A stretch of 64,000 nucleotides of DNA from Pelobates cultripes (GCA_933207985.1 OW240916.1:78542364-78606363); one strand, 5' to 3'. Shown: positions 1 through 12,108, counted from the stretch's first letter. The notes: generated by a model from the letters alone, not told the origin. Translations and numbers: made by a program.

Positions 1-100
1 AGAAGCCAAGTCATCTAAAGAATTGCAACAGGAAGTGAACAATCACAATGAGGGACCAGTGGCATAAATATAAATAATACCAAAACATGCAAATCACCAA

Positions 101-692
101 ATGAAAGGATCACTATAGGGCCAGGAACACAAACATGTATTCCTGACCCTATAGTGTTAACACCACCATCTAGCCCCCCTGGGCCCCTCATGCCTCCATA
201 AATATAACAAAATCTTCAAGCCAGAAGCTGTGACTCTGCATGCTGTTTGCCTAAAAAAACAAGCAGTCTGCTGACATCATCAGAAGTTGTAGCCTGATCC
301 AATCACAGTGCTTCCCCATAGGACTGGCTGAGACTGACAAGAAGGCAGATCAGGGGCAGAGCCAGCATGATTCTAACACAGCCCTGGCCAATCAGCATCT
401 CCTCATAGAGATGAATTGAATCAATGAATCTCTATGAGGAAAGTTCCGTGTCTGCATGCAGAGGGTGGAGACGCTGAATGTTTGGATGCATTTTAGACAG
501 CCATGACCCAGGAAGGATCTCTAACAGCCATCTGAGGAGTGGCCAGTGAAGTTATCACTAGGCTGTAATGTAAACACTGCATTTTCTCTGAAAAGACACT
601 GCTTACAGAAAAAAGCCTGAAGGTAATGATTCTACTCACCAGAACAAATTCAATAAGCTGTAGATATTCTGGTGACTATAGTCTCCCTTTAA
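101..692. mobile_element. TTAA-type MITE (T2/Kolobok-like), copy A
   Basis: The left end reads AAAGGATCACTATAGGG and the right end is its inverted counterpart, closing in CCCTTTAA. The interior closely matches a second copy at 39075-39630, including the segment around GCTGACATCATCAGAAG. The left TTAA has decayed to ATGA. There is no coding capacity. Assignment to the T2/Kolobok group rests on the TTAAAGG-type terminus and is an inference. Confidence 0.7.
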
Positions 693-1259
693 GATAAGAA
701 GTAAAATTAGTATAAATGGGATTTCATTCAATGTATCTCTGTTACCCACCTCCTTCATTTTATCTTGTATTTTGTTTGTAGTTTATTATTATGCAATGTT
801 GACTAGAGTCCACACTGGTGGAAAATCTTTGACTCATATTTTCCCTTAATCATATTTTTGTTTAAAACAAGGTGCATGTTGATTTTGTTTTAATACTGTT
901 GAAACATTGGCAATTTTACATATTTGAACACTGAATTCCTGAAACAACTTTTCTGAAAGAAATCATTCCATCCTCAATGGAGTAAACTCAATACTGAAAA
1001 ATAATTACATTTTGTTCTATTTTATTTTTCTCTCTGTAAGTATATTTAAGAAAGCTTTGAAGATGCCACATGCTGCTCTTGGTCAAAAAAAGTGTTTGAC
1101 ATCACTTTATAATCGTGATGTTTAGGTCGAAATATCTTTACATCATCAGATTGCCGTCAGAAATCTTTGGTTCCCTTACACAGCTAAAGACCTGAGCCCC
1201 TGGGGCCCTCCCTGAGTCTGCCTATAGGACCCACCCCTGAGTCCAAGAAGTGAAGTGTG
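693..1259. other. Unassigned AT-rich DNA
   Basis: I recognise no gene or repeat here. Confidence 0.4.
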
Positions 1260-1563
1260 TGCTGGGGATATAGTGGTTTGTGTGTATAAAGGATGCAGAG
1301 TGTCTGTGTTTAAGAGAGAAAGTGTGCATAGTGCATGTATGTAACGGCTGTAATGTGTGTAGTGGATGCAGTGTAGTGGTGTGTCTGTGTGTGTGTGTGT
1401 ATAGTTAATACAGTGTATTTAAGGCCATGTAGTGTGTGTATAGTGGATGCAGTGCATGTCTGTGTAAGGGATGCACTGTGTGTGTATAGTGGATGTAGTG
1501 TGTATAGTGTATGCAGTGTATGTGTGTGTATAGTGAATACAGTGTATTTAAGGCCATGTAGTG

Positions 1564-2174
1564 TGTTGCAGCTCTTTGGCATCAACAAAGAAGGGAGAAG
1601 AGAGCTTCTGACGGGTGCAGTATTTTATTCTTTGCATAAATGCGGAATGTTCTGAACACCACCAACGTCAATATCTTTAGCACCGTGAAAACAATAAATG
1701 ACATGGAATACAAAACACATTCGCTTACAGAGTTTCACTGAAAGGATTATAAACAGAGTTATACATTAGAGTTTAGTTACTTGCATACACACAGCGAAAT
1801 TACATGAATCGCCTCAATGGAATACAACTCATATGTACAGAGTTTCGAACTACAGTGCTTCATATACAAACATTGAATAATATACAACATATCTTTAAGC
1901 TAACGGCATGAATGTAATTAATCCCTATAACGTTTTATAGCGTACCTCACTCCGATTGCCAAGGGGTGCAATTTGAGACTTAGAAAATATTGATATCGAC
2001 CGCCTTCCCACGAGGTACTGCTAGCATGCTTGGCATCTAAACACTGTGTCACAGAGAGCTTTTGCCCCTGGATCTAGCAGGAGGAGGGACTACTTGACTG
2101 TAAAAGTTCCGGGGCAATGGCTCCGGTGACGTCAGTGCAAAACAACAATTTAAATTTAATAGAGGACACTTACA
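1564..2174 (-). mobile_element. Solo LTR with TAGTG target duplication
   Basis: The 611-bp insert starts TGTTGCAG and, on the plus strand, ends CTTACA. It is flanked by TAGTG at 1559-1563 and 2175-2179, a perfect 5-bp target-site duplication. Read on the minus strand it begins TGTAAG, has a CTATAAAA TATA-like box in the middle and an AATAAA signal near its end, so U3-R-U5 runs right to left. No internal retroelement sequence remains, as expected after LTR-LTR recombination. The family (ERV or gypsy) is not determined. Confidence 0.85.
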
Positions 2175-2313
2175 TAGTGTTTGTATAGTGGATGCAGTGC
2201 ATGTCTGTGTAAGGGAGGCACTGTGTGTGTGTATAGTGCATGTTCAAAAAATTCATTGTGTGTGAATAGTGGATGCAGTGCGTGTGTGTAAGTAAGAAAT
2301 GCAGTGTATGTGG

Positions 2314-2554
2314 ATAATAATAATAATAACCTATTTAACCAGGAAAGGCACATTCATATTACTCTGGTTTTCAAGTATGTCCTGGGAATGTTACCTTAGC
2401 CCAACATCCAGGGGTTGTTACTATTACCCAATTTAATGGTAGTCATTTTATCTACCTCAGAAGGATGAAGGGCTGAATCAACCCTGCAACCCAAGGGTTG
2501 AACAGATTCTACTGATGATGCATTAGCCCACTGAGCTATCTCACTGGAGATAGC
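2314..2554 (-). mobile_element. tRNA-derived SINE with LINE-like 3' tail
   Basis: On the minus strand the head carries a pol III A box (TAGCTCAGTGGG, 2527-2538) and a B box (GGGTTGATTCAGC, 2472-2484) at tRNA-like spacing. A body follows, then a tail (AACCAGAGTAATATGAATG, then CTTTCCTGGTTAAATAGG) closed by a TTA microsatellite. The tail resembles the 3' end of the LINE at 52.6-53.4 kb, which suggests it borrows that LINE's reverse transcriptase. Confidence 0.75.
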
Positions 2555-2760
2555 AGTGTGTCTGTAAGAAATACAGTGTGCGTGTGAATAACTGATGCAA
2601 TGCATGCGAGTGTAGGGGCTGTAGTGTGTGATGTGTGTGTAAGGGATGCAGTGTGTGTATAAAGTGGATGCAGTGGATGTATGTGCAAAGGATGCATTGT
2701 GCATGCATTGTGTGTGGGAATTTGTGGGGAAGGATAGAAGCTGTGTTCTGCGGATGGTGA

Positions 2761-2950
2761 AAAAGGGATCAATTTTAAATATTTGATTTAATACATTTTT
2801 AGAGTTCATGTAATTTTTTCCCCTCCTTCCTGCTTTTTAACTCTGGCCAGGGGGGACGCCACATTCCCTGGTGGTCCGGTCTAGAGACTCTCAGCCTTCA
2901 CCTCGGCAGGCTGGGGCTCCAGAGAGAGAGAGGACCCAGCCCAATAAAAA
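2761..2950 (+). repeat. AT-rich spacer plus CCTGGTGGTCC block
   Basis: An AT-rich tract is followed by GGCCAGGGGGGAC and ATTCCCTGGTGGTCCGGT (about 2846-2881). The same order (GT minisatellite, AT-rich spacer, GGGGGG block, CCCTGGTGGTCC) occurs at 23.2-23.9 kb and, inverted, at 57.6-58.1 kb. I could not find terminal repeats for this copy. Confidence 0.6.
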
Positions 2951-3204
2951 CACATGGGGCAATGCTGTATGTACTACCAGATGAAATGCATATGTATATA
3001 CATAGAGAAAAAGAGCACTCTCAAAGAAAAATGAAGAATGTATCTCCCACGTATGGGTATATGACCAGCATCTTTTCTTGATTTCACTTTGGAAATTCCT
3101 CACAGCAATGAGATAAAGTTAAAATCAGCAAAACAAAAAGGCACAATTCCCACTTGCTGAAACTCCACGTCCTGTACAAGTGATGGGAATATAGTTGGGA
3201 TGAA

Positions 3205-3625
3205 ATAAAAAGTTATCTCCCTACATGTTTCATCCATGATGGGCAAACTTCTTCAGGCTCACCGACTCCAGAAGTATTCTAGAAATAAGAAGTTTAATGA
3301 GAAATTAACTACCTCAACTACTTCCAAGAGATGGAACACAAACCAGAAGTAACACATTTCAGAGTTGGGATGTATAGGGGAAAATTAGGCTTGCAAGCGA
3401 GCTGACCCTCTTGGTGTGTAGAGGAGAAGATACAGATTGCCAGAATAAGCAATGGATAATGGAAAGACTTTTATGGGAAGAAGGAATTTAAAAGGATGCC
3501 TTGGCGGGAGTTTTTTTTTATGCACTTTATTGTATGCACTTTATGTTGTGTTATTTTTTCAGAATTGCCCCCTGAAGAAGTCTGTAAACTTTGTGGCCGA
3601 AACACGTAGGGAGAAAACTATGTTC
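3205..3625. repeat. Inverted pair of CTGAAGA/GAAAC motifs
   Basis: A minus-strand copy near 3205-3262 reads CCTGAAGAAGTTTGCCC and later GAAACATGTAGGGAG. A plus-strand copy at 3571-3613 reads CCTGAAGAAGTCTGTAAAC and later GAAACACGTAGGGAG. The spacing of CTGAAGA and GAAAC resembles a decayed hammerhead-ribozyme core like those in Penelope-like elements, but stem II is poor in both, so the identity is tentative. Confidence 0.4.
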
Positions 3626-5148
3626 CCATGGATTGTACAGTATTTAGTCTTATCTTAATACTATGAGGAACTTCTAAATATATAAAATTTACATTTCCCA
3701 AGTACGTGGATTAATCTCATAAGAGCAGGCAGTAGGTTGCTAGGATAGGAACGGCCAAGAAGGGTACACTAGTGTTGTGGCAGGCCTATGCCATAATAGG
3801 GGTTTAGTTACATATACTGGAACTAAAGTGATGGCTTTTTCTAGGGGGCATTTCTAAATCAATCCTTTAAAATTACAATTTCTTTTGAAAAAGGCCCTTT
3901 TATGTATTTGGACAAGGCAGATCTCTGGAGTGTCCTGTTAAGATCCTAAATAAGTGTGACCAGGCTAAAGTTCGAAAACCTCTTTGAGCTTCCAAACTTA
4001 AGAGCAGCTTTAAAATAATGTTTTGATACGTAGCATTGATTTTTCTGTGAAAATGTCCTTAGCGTTGCACTGTTTTTGCATCTTCCTTTAGTGCTTTTGT
4101 CATATTCTTTCCTTTAAGAAAGATTGCAGTTCTCATCCTTATTTCCTTTTGCTTTGCTTTCTCATTTAGTTTTTGTTCTATAAATTGATTTCTTGATTTT
4201 CACACAGGATCTTGACTGTATATTAATTTATTATTTTTGTTGGCAGTAATATCTTAAAAATTGTTAGATAGTTCACATTCATAGTTATTATAGCCAGGGC
4301 CAAAGTGTAAAATAATACTGAAGGTTCTATCTATATCACAAGGTTAGATCAAAATGGACTAAATAACAGGATTTACACACAGTTATTAGCTAAATTTGCC
4401 TTTATGAAAGTTACTCTTGAAAAGACTCTTGCGTAACCACTTTCACAAAAGGAAATGAAACTAAGTGACAGCTGGTGAGTCTATTTTAACTGTGTGACAG
4501 TCCTACAATGCACTGCCATCTCTAATCATTCTCAGAGGTGGTTTCATAACAGGTGGGGAACCGAGAATATTAAGGTGCACTCATGCAGCAACACAGACCC
4601 AAATTTCTCGACACAATAATTTATTTTAGCCTGACAAGCATATAGCATAGCATACATTAACTCAAATCAATGGGGTTTGGTCATAGGAGCTGTGCACCGT
4701 ATTTTTTTCTGTTTCTGCACCTAAAGGTCCAGGATCCCTAGAGCACTTGGTATTTTTAAGAGCTTTAAGTGTAAGAATGTGTCCTCTTTTTTTATTTTAC
4801 AAAAAGCAAAGCTTTCTAAACTGGTACTTTTATAAATTATCCTATTTTAATCCCTCCTCCCACCCCCCTCAGACAACTGTCCTGTTACTTCCTGGTAGTT
4901 TAACTCAGTTGAGCTTAACTCAAGATGTAGCAATTGCCCAGAGCACCTGCCTTGCAAACGCTACAGACAAGAGATCTGCAGCTTGTGTATTTAATAGTGA
5001 CTTTTGAATATATTTTTTTTATTTGAGCAAAAGCAGTGTTCTTGTATTCATCGTTTTCTATAGGAGAAAGGCATAGATGACTTTGCATTCTGGTCATACT
5101 GGTGTTCCTCGAACTCATAAGGTCTTTGCCATCCTTGTAGCACCCTCC
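3626..5148. other. Mostly unassigned DNA
   Basis: I recognise no gene. A short segment (about 3752-3810, including GTTGTGGCAGGC) is repeated at 38796-38870, so at least part is dispersed repeat. The words around GACAAGAGATCTGCAGCTT near 4965 recur near 54425. Confidence 0.35.
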
Positions 5149-6357
5149 TGTAGTGGAGCTCCCTGTACCCCGGCTGGGTATCGCCGCCAAGGACGGCTTT
5201 CTAGCTGGAACCAGGGAAAACATTTGCGCTTCTGCCCCTGTCGCCGTGACTTGACTGGGGTCCTGCTGGAGTCTCTCTGTCCTGGAACCCAGGGACTGGA
5301 CGACACACAGTCCTGGAAGCTGTAGTCCTTACAAGGACTTCCCCAGCCGAATCCTCCATGACCTGGAACAAGGTGCTGAGTAGTAATTAGCCCTTTCCCC
5401 TCCCAGTAACTAGACAACACATAGTTCTGGGAGTACAACTGATTTTAATGAGCCATTTTAAGCACAGACCCCAGCAGCGGGTCTCCATTGTTTTCAGCAC
5501 AAGCCCTTCCAGGGAATCTCTGGGCCTGGGAGATAATTGCGTTAAAGACCGCTAATTATCTCCCTGGAACAGAGAGCCAAACACAAAAATATTAAAACTT
5601 AAAAGTACCCCAAAACATAATAAAAACATTAAATAACCCCACAAATAATACATGCCCAAATAGCCCTGATCTGAGCATCCAAGTTCTCCAATTTTATTTA
5701 TTTATTTGTTTATATATAAAATATTTTACCAGGAAAGATACGTTGAGATTTCTCTTCATTTCAATTATAGCGCTGAGATCCATGCAGTATAGGGGAAACG
5801 CCACCATGTTAAAGTTCTGACCAGCTGCACGTGGTCCTATGCCCAAAATAGTTTCAGGGTGTTTGGTGCTTTTGCCGGTCAACTTTCGGGAGCTCCTGCA
5901 GCCCCAATATGAGGTGCTCTGTCTGGCTTATAGGTAGCGTTTGTTCCCCTTAGTCTCAGACACCTTCTCTCCAAAAAGCGATCTCCTGGCGGATTTTAAA
6001 GTGATTCAAAACCGCAAACCAAGTTGTCCGGAAACCACACAGTCACCTAGTGCAGAAAACGGTTCCATAACATTCACGGCGAGGCCCCACCCAGGTGACC
6101 GTGAACCCACAAAGTCCTCATGCCGAAATTGGTTCCATAGTGGTCGCAGCTAAGTACCGCTGAGGACTATTTGTGGGTTTGGTTCATGCAAACAGCCGCC
6201 AGAGAGCTAGTGTTCGGTTCCATTAGCGTTCAGTTCCATGAAGGGAAAGTGCCGAACCAGGGGCACCCAGCACAAGCTACTAAGGCGGCTGGGCAGGCTA
6301 ACTCCCTAATGGTGTCCCAGACCTGGACCATAGTCGGTGGGCAGGAGGCTGGCTTCC
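5149..6357 (-). mobile_element. Diverged LTR of the TGTAG...CTACA family
   Basis: Read on the minus strand this matches the LTRs at 24745-25796 and 35503-36551. It has the GTCGTCCAGT..CTGGG block downstream of a TTAAAA signal, the GACCGGC and AACTTTAAC block, and an end in CTCCACTACA at 5149. CCTCC abuts the low-coordinate end and CCTCC also lies two bases past 6357, so a 5-bp target duplication is possible but not clean. A LINE 3' tail is inserted at about 5691-5752. Confidence 0.5.
5691..5752 (-). mobile_element. LINE 3' tail fragment
   Basis: The segment TTTTACCAGGAAAGATACG, then TTGAGATTTCTC, preceded by a TTTA repeat, is the reverse complement of the 3' end of the LINE at 52.6-53.4 kb. 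It is only about 60 bp, an extremely 5'-truncated copy. Confidence 0.65.
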
Positions 6358-6908
6358 ACATTCCTCCAGGAGTCCGTGGCAAACGTTCTGGGGAAGGAGC
6401 ATTTGTCACACCTCCTTTGTTTCTTTTATTAACATTTGTTGGCCTGAGAAAACATAGTCACATGCACTCTAATAAATAATGTTCATATTCATTCATTTTA
6501 GAGTTTCCAGGTGTCTGATCTTGCTGCATCTTATATGCAGTTTGAATGCTTTGTGCCACCTAGACCCAATAGTGATTCAATATAAAGATGAATTCTGACA
6601 ATTCGCTAGTCGGTAAGCGTACTGATCAGGGGGCCCTAGACGTCACTATGTGGACCTACTAATGTCTAACTTTATACTGCATCCTGGGCTGGAGCTTGTG
6701 AACAGCTATAGGGAGATGCTGGCATTCTCATATATTGTGCTTACCCAGTGTAAATACGTAATATGGCTCTAGCAGGCTAACTCACACATAGTGTACTTAT
6801 CATCAACGCAGTCATCCTTAAGCATACACATACAACCTGCTCTCAGTTTAATTTGACCGACCTTGTTACTAGCTAGAGAGATAGCAGAAATGATTTAGGT
6901 ATAACCGC

Positions 6909-7956
6909 TTAAAGGACCACTATAGTGCCAGGAAAACATACTCGTTTTCCTGGCACTATAGTGCCCTGAGAGTGCCCCCACCCTCAGGGTCCCCCTCCCG
7001 TCCGGCTCTGGAAGGGGGAAAGGGGTAAAAATTTACCTTTTTCCAGCGCTGGGCGGGGAGCTCTCCTCCTCCTCTCCGCCTCCGATCCGCCCCGTCGGCT
7101 GAATGCGCACGCGCGGCAAGAGCTACGTGCGCATTCAGCCAGTCGCATAGGAAAGCATTATCAATCACATTGTAACGGCTACCCTGGTGTAGAGAGGGTA
7201 CCAGCCGTTAGGGACGTCCTTTTCTTCCTGGCAGTCGCTGTGTAGTAATGGAGTCGCCTATTCCCTTCTGCTGGATCAGGAGTGGAAACCAGGTGCAGCT
7301 CTGAAAAGAGCTAAGTGATTAAGCTGCAGAGATTCCCCTTTCAAGAACGAGACAAGGCTACGTTTTGAAGGGTCAAGAAGAACTGAGGTTTAATGACACA
7401 CACTCTGCTTTTATGAGATTCTGCTCATGCAAGGGAGACACCCACATAATTAGCAGAGTAACCAATCCATGCAATATACATTTGGCAAATTCCCCCCCCT
7501 CAGATAACCACATAACATAATTAAAACAGTTTTTCCCCAAAGTTTGGATGTAACAAGTGGGGTACGAGTGTTATCGAATACAATGCCCATCAACCAGGGA
7601 GGTAAATTGGCCATAATTAACAGTCAGGGTGGCCTGTTAAGGCAGGTAAGTATTCGCATGGTGAATGCTTACAAAAATACCGAACGGCTGTATAATCCAT
7701 TTGTCTTTTTGTAGGCATACTGGGCTTGTTGTTACACACATTATGAAAATCACAGTGAGAAGCACGCAAGCGCCTCTAGCGGCTGTCAATGATACAGCCG
7801 CTAGAGGCTTTGGGGGAAGGCTTAACCCATTGATAAACATAGCAGTTTCTCTGAAACTGCTATGTTTATAAAAAAATGGGTTAACCCTAGCTGGACCTGG
7901 CACCCAGACCACTTCATTAAGCTGAAGTGGTCTGGGTGCCTAGAGTGGTCCTTTAA
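6909..7956. mobile_element. TTAAAGGACCACTATAG MITE, split by an LTR
   Basis: TTAA (6909-6912) begins TTAAAGGACCACTATAGTGC. The other end is the inverted form, closing GTGGTCCTTTAA at 7956. The sequence matches the nested copy at 62299-62791 apart from the solo LTR at 7171-7736 and a little decay. Internal hairpins include GCCAGGAAAACA with its complement and the pair around AAACATAGCAGTTTC. Confidence 0.8.
7171..7736 (-). mobile_element. Solo LTR (TGTAAC...GTTACA)
   Basis: The 566-bp insert starts TGTAACGGCT and ends TTGTTACA, with perfect 5-bp target duplications CACAT at 7166-7170 and 7737-7741. It sits inside the MITE at 6909-7956, and the intact MITE copy at 62.3 kb lacks it. On the minus strand a CATAAAAGCAGAG TATA-like box and ATTAAA signal suggest minus orientation, with moderate confidence. 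Confidence 0.85.
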
Positions 7957-8190
7957 GGTAGAAACTGCTTAACTTGTAATCCTGTTTCACTGTTATTACG
8001 CCAAACGCGTTATTAATATGTTTGAATGCTTAATCAATATAAAATGAGGCTGCCACTCATAGGAGATGTTACACTATGTTAGCATGTACCTAATATGTAT
8101 AAATACTGTACATCCCCTCTTCTTCATTCTGTACTCCTATTAAAGTGTGCCTCAATAAAAGAAAGATTGACAAAAAAAAGATGAATTCTG

Positions 8191-9364
8191 GAACAAAGTA
8201 TACAGGAACATTTAATTTGGTGAATTTTTTTTAGCATTTTATCCAAGAATTACAGTTTATACATCAACTTCTATTTGTCAGCATGTTATCCCATCCCTGA
8301 CCTTTGGATGTCCTGGGTGATAGCCAGCAACGTTATGCACTGCTATTCAGATACATTTTTTTCCTAAGAAATTGAGACTTTATTCCAATTTATATGTCAA
8401 GTACCCTCTGTGGATTGAATGTGCATGCTAGGAGGAGGACATGAAAACCCAAATATCTCATCACATACCAGAAAGCATATGCAGTCACAAACAAGGGAGT
8501 TTCTAAAACTCACTACTCCAGGGAAGACTCAACATTTTAAAAAATGAATAACACAGCTAAAAAAATATACTGTATGTTTACACATCTTTCATATCCAAGA
8601 TAAAATATAATATAAAGATATATACCTATATATACAAGCATACAAAGAAAGCAAAACATTTGCGCATTTATTAACTAAACAGTGAATTGTGGTGACTGCA
8701 ATGCAAATAGCAACACTCCAGCACAATAATGTTCCCACAAAGCAAGAGCAAGTTGTATGTGCAGTGTTGCTGCTTGAAATTTACATTTCAAGACATTTTA
8801 AAATTTGTGCCAGGGTGTAGTTGCATCCTTGGCACATGTGATTTAGCAGCATATAATTGTGTCCCACACTAAGTTTTGTGCAATAATTCCGTTTGTTGCA
8901 AGCATGTACTGCACGCTGGCGACGGACGTGATCAGCTTCTTCACTTGCAGACAGCACTGTGAGGCACTCAAATGCAATTAGAAACCTGTATATCATCAGT
9001 AATATTTGTCCCCTTCCTTATGCAAGTCTTCTACATGAAAGATTGTCCCCTCCATATTTTACTTCCCGAAGCGACCCCTCAAGGCCCTCCCCTCTACATA
9101 TATCATTAGAAATAATGGGTCGACTCCAGGCTGGAACATGCCTTTAAGCTTGTAATCAGTCTTAAGAGATCAGTATTAGCATGTACATTTGTGTTCTGTC
9201 AGTGATTAAGGAAGGTATGTAGTTCAAACGTCACATGAGTGTACAAGGCCTTGAGGTGTTCCTGTATTTTTTTACACGAGAGGGCTAACAAGTGGGGTAC
9301 GAGTGTTATTGTCTGAAGACCACTAGAATACAGGTGTTGAGAGCTGCAGTCTAAATACCATTCA
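8191..9364. other. Unassigned DNA
   Basis: I recognise no gene or terminal repeat. The words CAAGTGGGGTACGAGTGTTAT near 9291 also occur inside the solo LTR near 7553, so an old LTR fragment may lie around 9.29 kb. Confidence 0.35.
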
Positions 9365-9440
9365 TCTGCATGTTTAGTTTTTTTTGTAAATATCTATTTT
9401 ATTCAACTTGCAATTGAACATACCAGTGGAAAATGGCATC
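9365..9440 (-). repeat. Retroelement 3' end with poly-A signal
   Basis: On the minus strand AATAAAATAG is followed by a short poly-A. This looks like a retroposed 3' end (LINE or similar). A comparable structure lies at 53389-53480. Confidence 0.4.
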
Positions 9441-9699
9441 AATTGAGACACAAAGGTCTCGAAAGTAAGGTCATCGGTAAATATGTTAACGTAAAACATT
9501 GGAAACCACAGAGGTTACACAGTATGAATTATGGCGTGAGACACGCAGGTCTCCATTTCAGATTTGGAAATCTCGGGAATTATACAGAAAGAAAAAACCT
9601 TATTCAGTTTTCTGATTTTGTATGACGGGTTTAACATATAGGTAAACAAATAAAGAACAAAACACAAAACAGGGCTAGGGGGTGTTGCCTCTGTATCTA

Positions 9700-10560
9700 G
9701 TCGTCAAGTCACTCAGTGTTGGAATCATACCCAAACAGGCACTGCACGGGGTGCTTTAAGCAACCGTTAATCTAGGGTTAAATCTACCGAACATCGACCA
9801 CCCCCCAGCTCATTAAGTTCAAAGAAAACTGCAGGAATTAGTACTCTATCTGTGTGGCCGCCATTCGTTTAACCAAAGAACACATGTTGGAGAAAATGGC
9901 GGCCATCTTCTCGCATGAAAAGAGACAGCGGGACTTGGTCATTGAGTGTCTGGAACTCCAAGTCGGACAATCGACCCTGTGAACACTGGTCAACTTTGCG
10001 AATGCCTGCTTCTTTCCATGGGCAAGACAGAAGAATGCTGTTCGGTAGGTTTGTTCCTACGGACAAGGCGAACAAACCCTACCTATGAGCCAGGGAACCA
10101 TTTGTTGTTTTGCTTGGTTTGGAACTCCCAGAATTGACCGACCGCTACCACAGAAACTATTTCGGACAGGCGCCTCATGAGCGGTCGGTCAAAACTTTAC
10201 CTCGGTGGCGATTTGGCTGTGTTCTTGGGATTTCAGCGCTATTTGGACAACTTTGGCACTCAGATCCAGCCTACATGGGGATATGACATTTATGGGGGTC
10301 CAAGATGTTTTGTGTGTATTATTATGTATTTTCCATATTTTGTATTTTATGCAGAGTCATGGTGACTCAGATTTTTGTGGGCTTGTTGGGGGAGTTTTTA
10401 TAGGTGTGTTTACTGTACTCTTGAATCGCATAAAAGCTGGCCATCTGACCTGAATGATGTTTGGGTATGTGACTGATGAATCTCTGGAGTTTACTTTCAC
10501 GCTGCAGTTTGATTCTTGGTAACGTACAAATCATCGCCCCGAACTGCGAGCTATAATCAC
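9700..10560 (+). mobile_element. Diverged LTR-like relic, TGTAG family
   Basis: GTGTGGCCGCCATTCG, AAATGGCGGCCATCTTC, the block TGGAACTCCAAGTCGGACA and GAGCGGTCGGTCAAAACTT follow the same order as in the LTR at 24745-25796. A CATAAAAGCTGG TATA-like box lies near 10429. I could not place the termini or a target duplication, so the limits are approximate. Confidence 0.4.
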
Positions 10561-12108
10561 TAAGTACCTAGCAGTTCGGGAGGCACAGAAGCAGAGGGAC
10601 ACTTTAGTGTTTGGAATACAGCTTTGTATTCCTAACACTAAAGACAAACGTGTTCATTTAAGTGACTTTCTAATAATAATTTATGCAACTAAAATGTAAC
10701 ATAGAACAAGAACAATGTATCTTATTTAAACATACTTATTTAATGACACACAGTACTGTAAGGGTTATTGCTGTGAAGACACGTTAACAATATCCCCCAA
10801 AAAAGAGGGACATTAGAATAGAAAAGAGAGACAGGGGGATATGGGCCAAACATTGGTGCTGTTCTTCCTAAATGGGGACAGTTAAAAGGTATGTGCTAGA
10901 GATTGCTAGAGATTGCAGCACGTAGTTCATTGGTCAACTAGACCACTTGATTGAAATGTTGCCTCTTTTGGAGCAATACAACATGCAACAAATCCATCTT
11001 TCCGTATTCCTTGGGATTTTTTTTATTATATAAACATCAGAGTTCTAGAAAGGAAATGTAAGAGTTTGGTAGAATAGTTTCTCCATGATTTTTTTTTTTT
11101 TTAAACTGGCCTATGATGCCTACGGAAGGAAATATAAATACTTTACCTGTCTACGTCTAATACATATTCTTCATGGATTGTTTTGTCCCAGCAGCTATGT
11201 ATTTTAGGTCATCTTTAAAATTCTCCGCTAATGGGAGTGCATAATGTCACATTTCTTGCGTTTGACAAAGACAGAGAAGCTATACAACAAGATAAATGTT
11301 TAAGTAAATTCTAGCACAGATTTCTAACATATCTTTGCAGACTTTGGCATGTTGACAATTACCTGAGACTCTTAAATTAGAATAATACTTAAAGTCAGGA
11401 ATGTCCAGGCACCATCTTATGGTTGCAAACACCATACTATACAGAGGTTTGTGGGATATATGCAACGCTCCCGTCCCCATAAAGGTATGCTCCTTTAATG
11501 CCGGCAAATCTTTCAAAACAAATCGATAAACAAGAATTTAAGTAAGTTCTATTCCATAGATTTGAACAGATATTCATAATTGGAGGTCTTGCAATCATCC
11601 TGAAGAGATCTGGATTAGCATGTAGATATGGATCCTATCAGTGAATAAGAAAGGTATATATTGCAGATGGCACATAACTGAACAAGGCATGGAGGGTTCT
11701 GGAACAAGTTGAAGAGTTTACACAAGTGTAGGAGTAATGTTGCAATATAGATGTCCAATGTACTGTGTCATTATGATGAAGAATGACTAGTAGAGAAAGA
11801 CAAGAGGAAGTTTCAGTTGTTGGAAAATGGGAAGTAAGCAGCAGGCAGGTCACACTTGTCAAAGGCGATTTTAAATAGGATGAACATGCACAATCAAAAT
11901 AATTCCATTTTTAAATGTATGTAATATTGCACCATTAACCCCCTCCCTTCGGTAATATCTGCCTCTTAAAATCCACCTACTGAAATATCACACAGAGAGG
12001 ACATAACACATCCAGTCATTTTAGAAAAGTTGTCTATATAAATGGCATCTTATCTGAGACATTGCTACCATCCGACCAGACAAGATGTTGCATATAAAGA
12101 TGAAAATC
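10561..12108. other. Mostly unassigned, with short repeat fragments
   Basis: A small hairpin (CACTTTAGTGTTTGG with its complement, 10600-10643) resembles a MITE end. GAACAAGAACAATGTATCTT and AAAGAGGGACATTAG around 10703-10820 recur at 40560-40600 and 41655-41670. No coding sequence is recognised. Confidence 0.4.

Larger units (their letters stand above)
1260..2760. repeat. GT-rich minisatellite, interrupted twice
   Basis: Degenerate units of roughly 18-25 bp around the core TGTGTATAGTGGATGCAGTG run over 1260-1563, 2175-2313 and 2555-2760. The array is split by a solo LTR (1564-2174) and a SINE (about 2314-2554). The small open frames on both strands here only translate the repeat. The AT-rich tract and CCCTGGTGGTCCGGT block that follow match the layout of the elements at 23.0 kb and 57.2 kb. 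Confidence 0.85.
6584..8190 (+). mobile_element. Retroposed block with 14-bp target duplication and poly-A
   Basis: AAAGATGAATTCTG occurs at 6584-6597 and again at 8177-8190, directly after a short A run that follows AATAAAAG (about 8155). A flanking direct repeat plus AATAAA plus poly-A is the signature of LINE-mediated retroposition of a polyadenylated RNA. The body (6598-8176) has no recognisable coding frame. It contains a TTAA MITE (6909-7956), which in turn contains a solo LTR (7171-7736). The parent transcript is unknown. Confidence 0.6.

Noticed and set aside
5115..5438. 107-residue minus-strand frame
   Set aside because: Lies inside a diverged LTR and matches no protein family I know.
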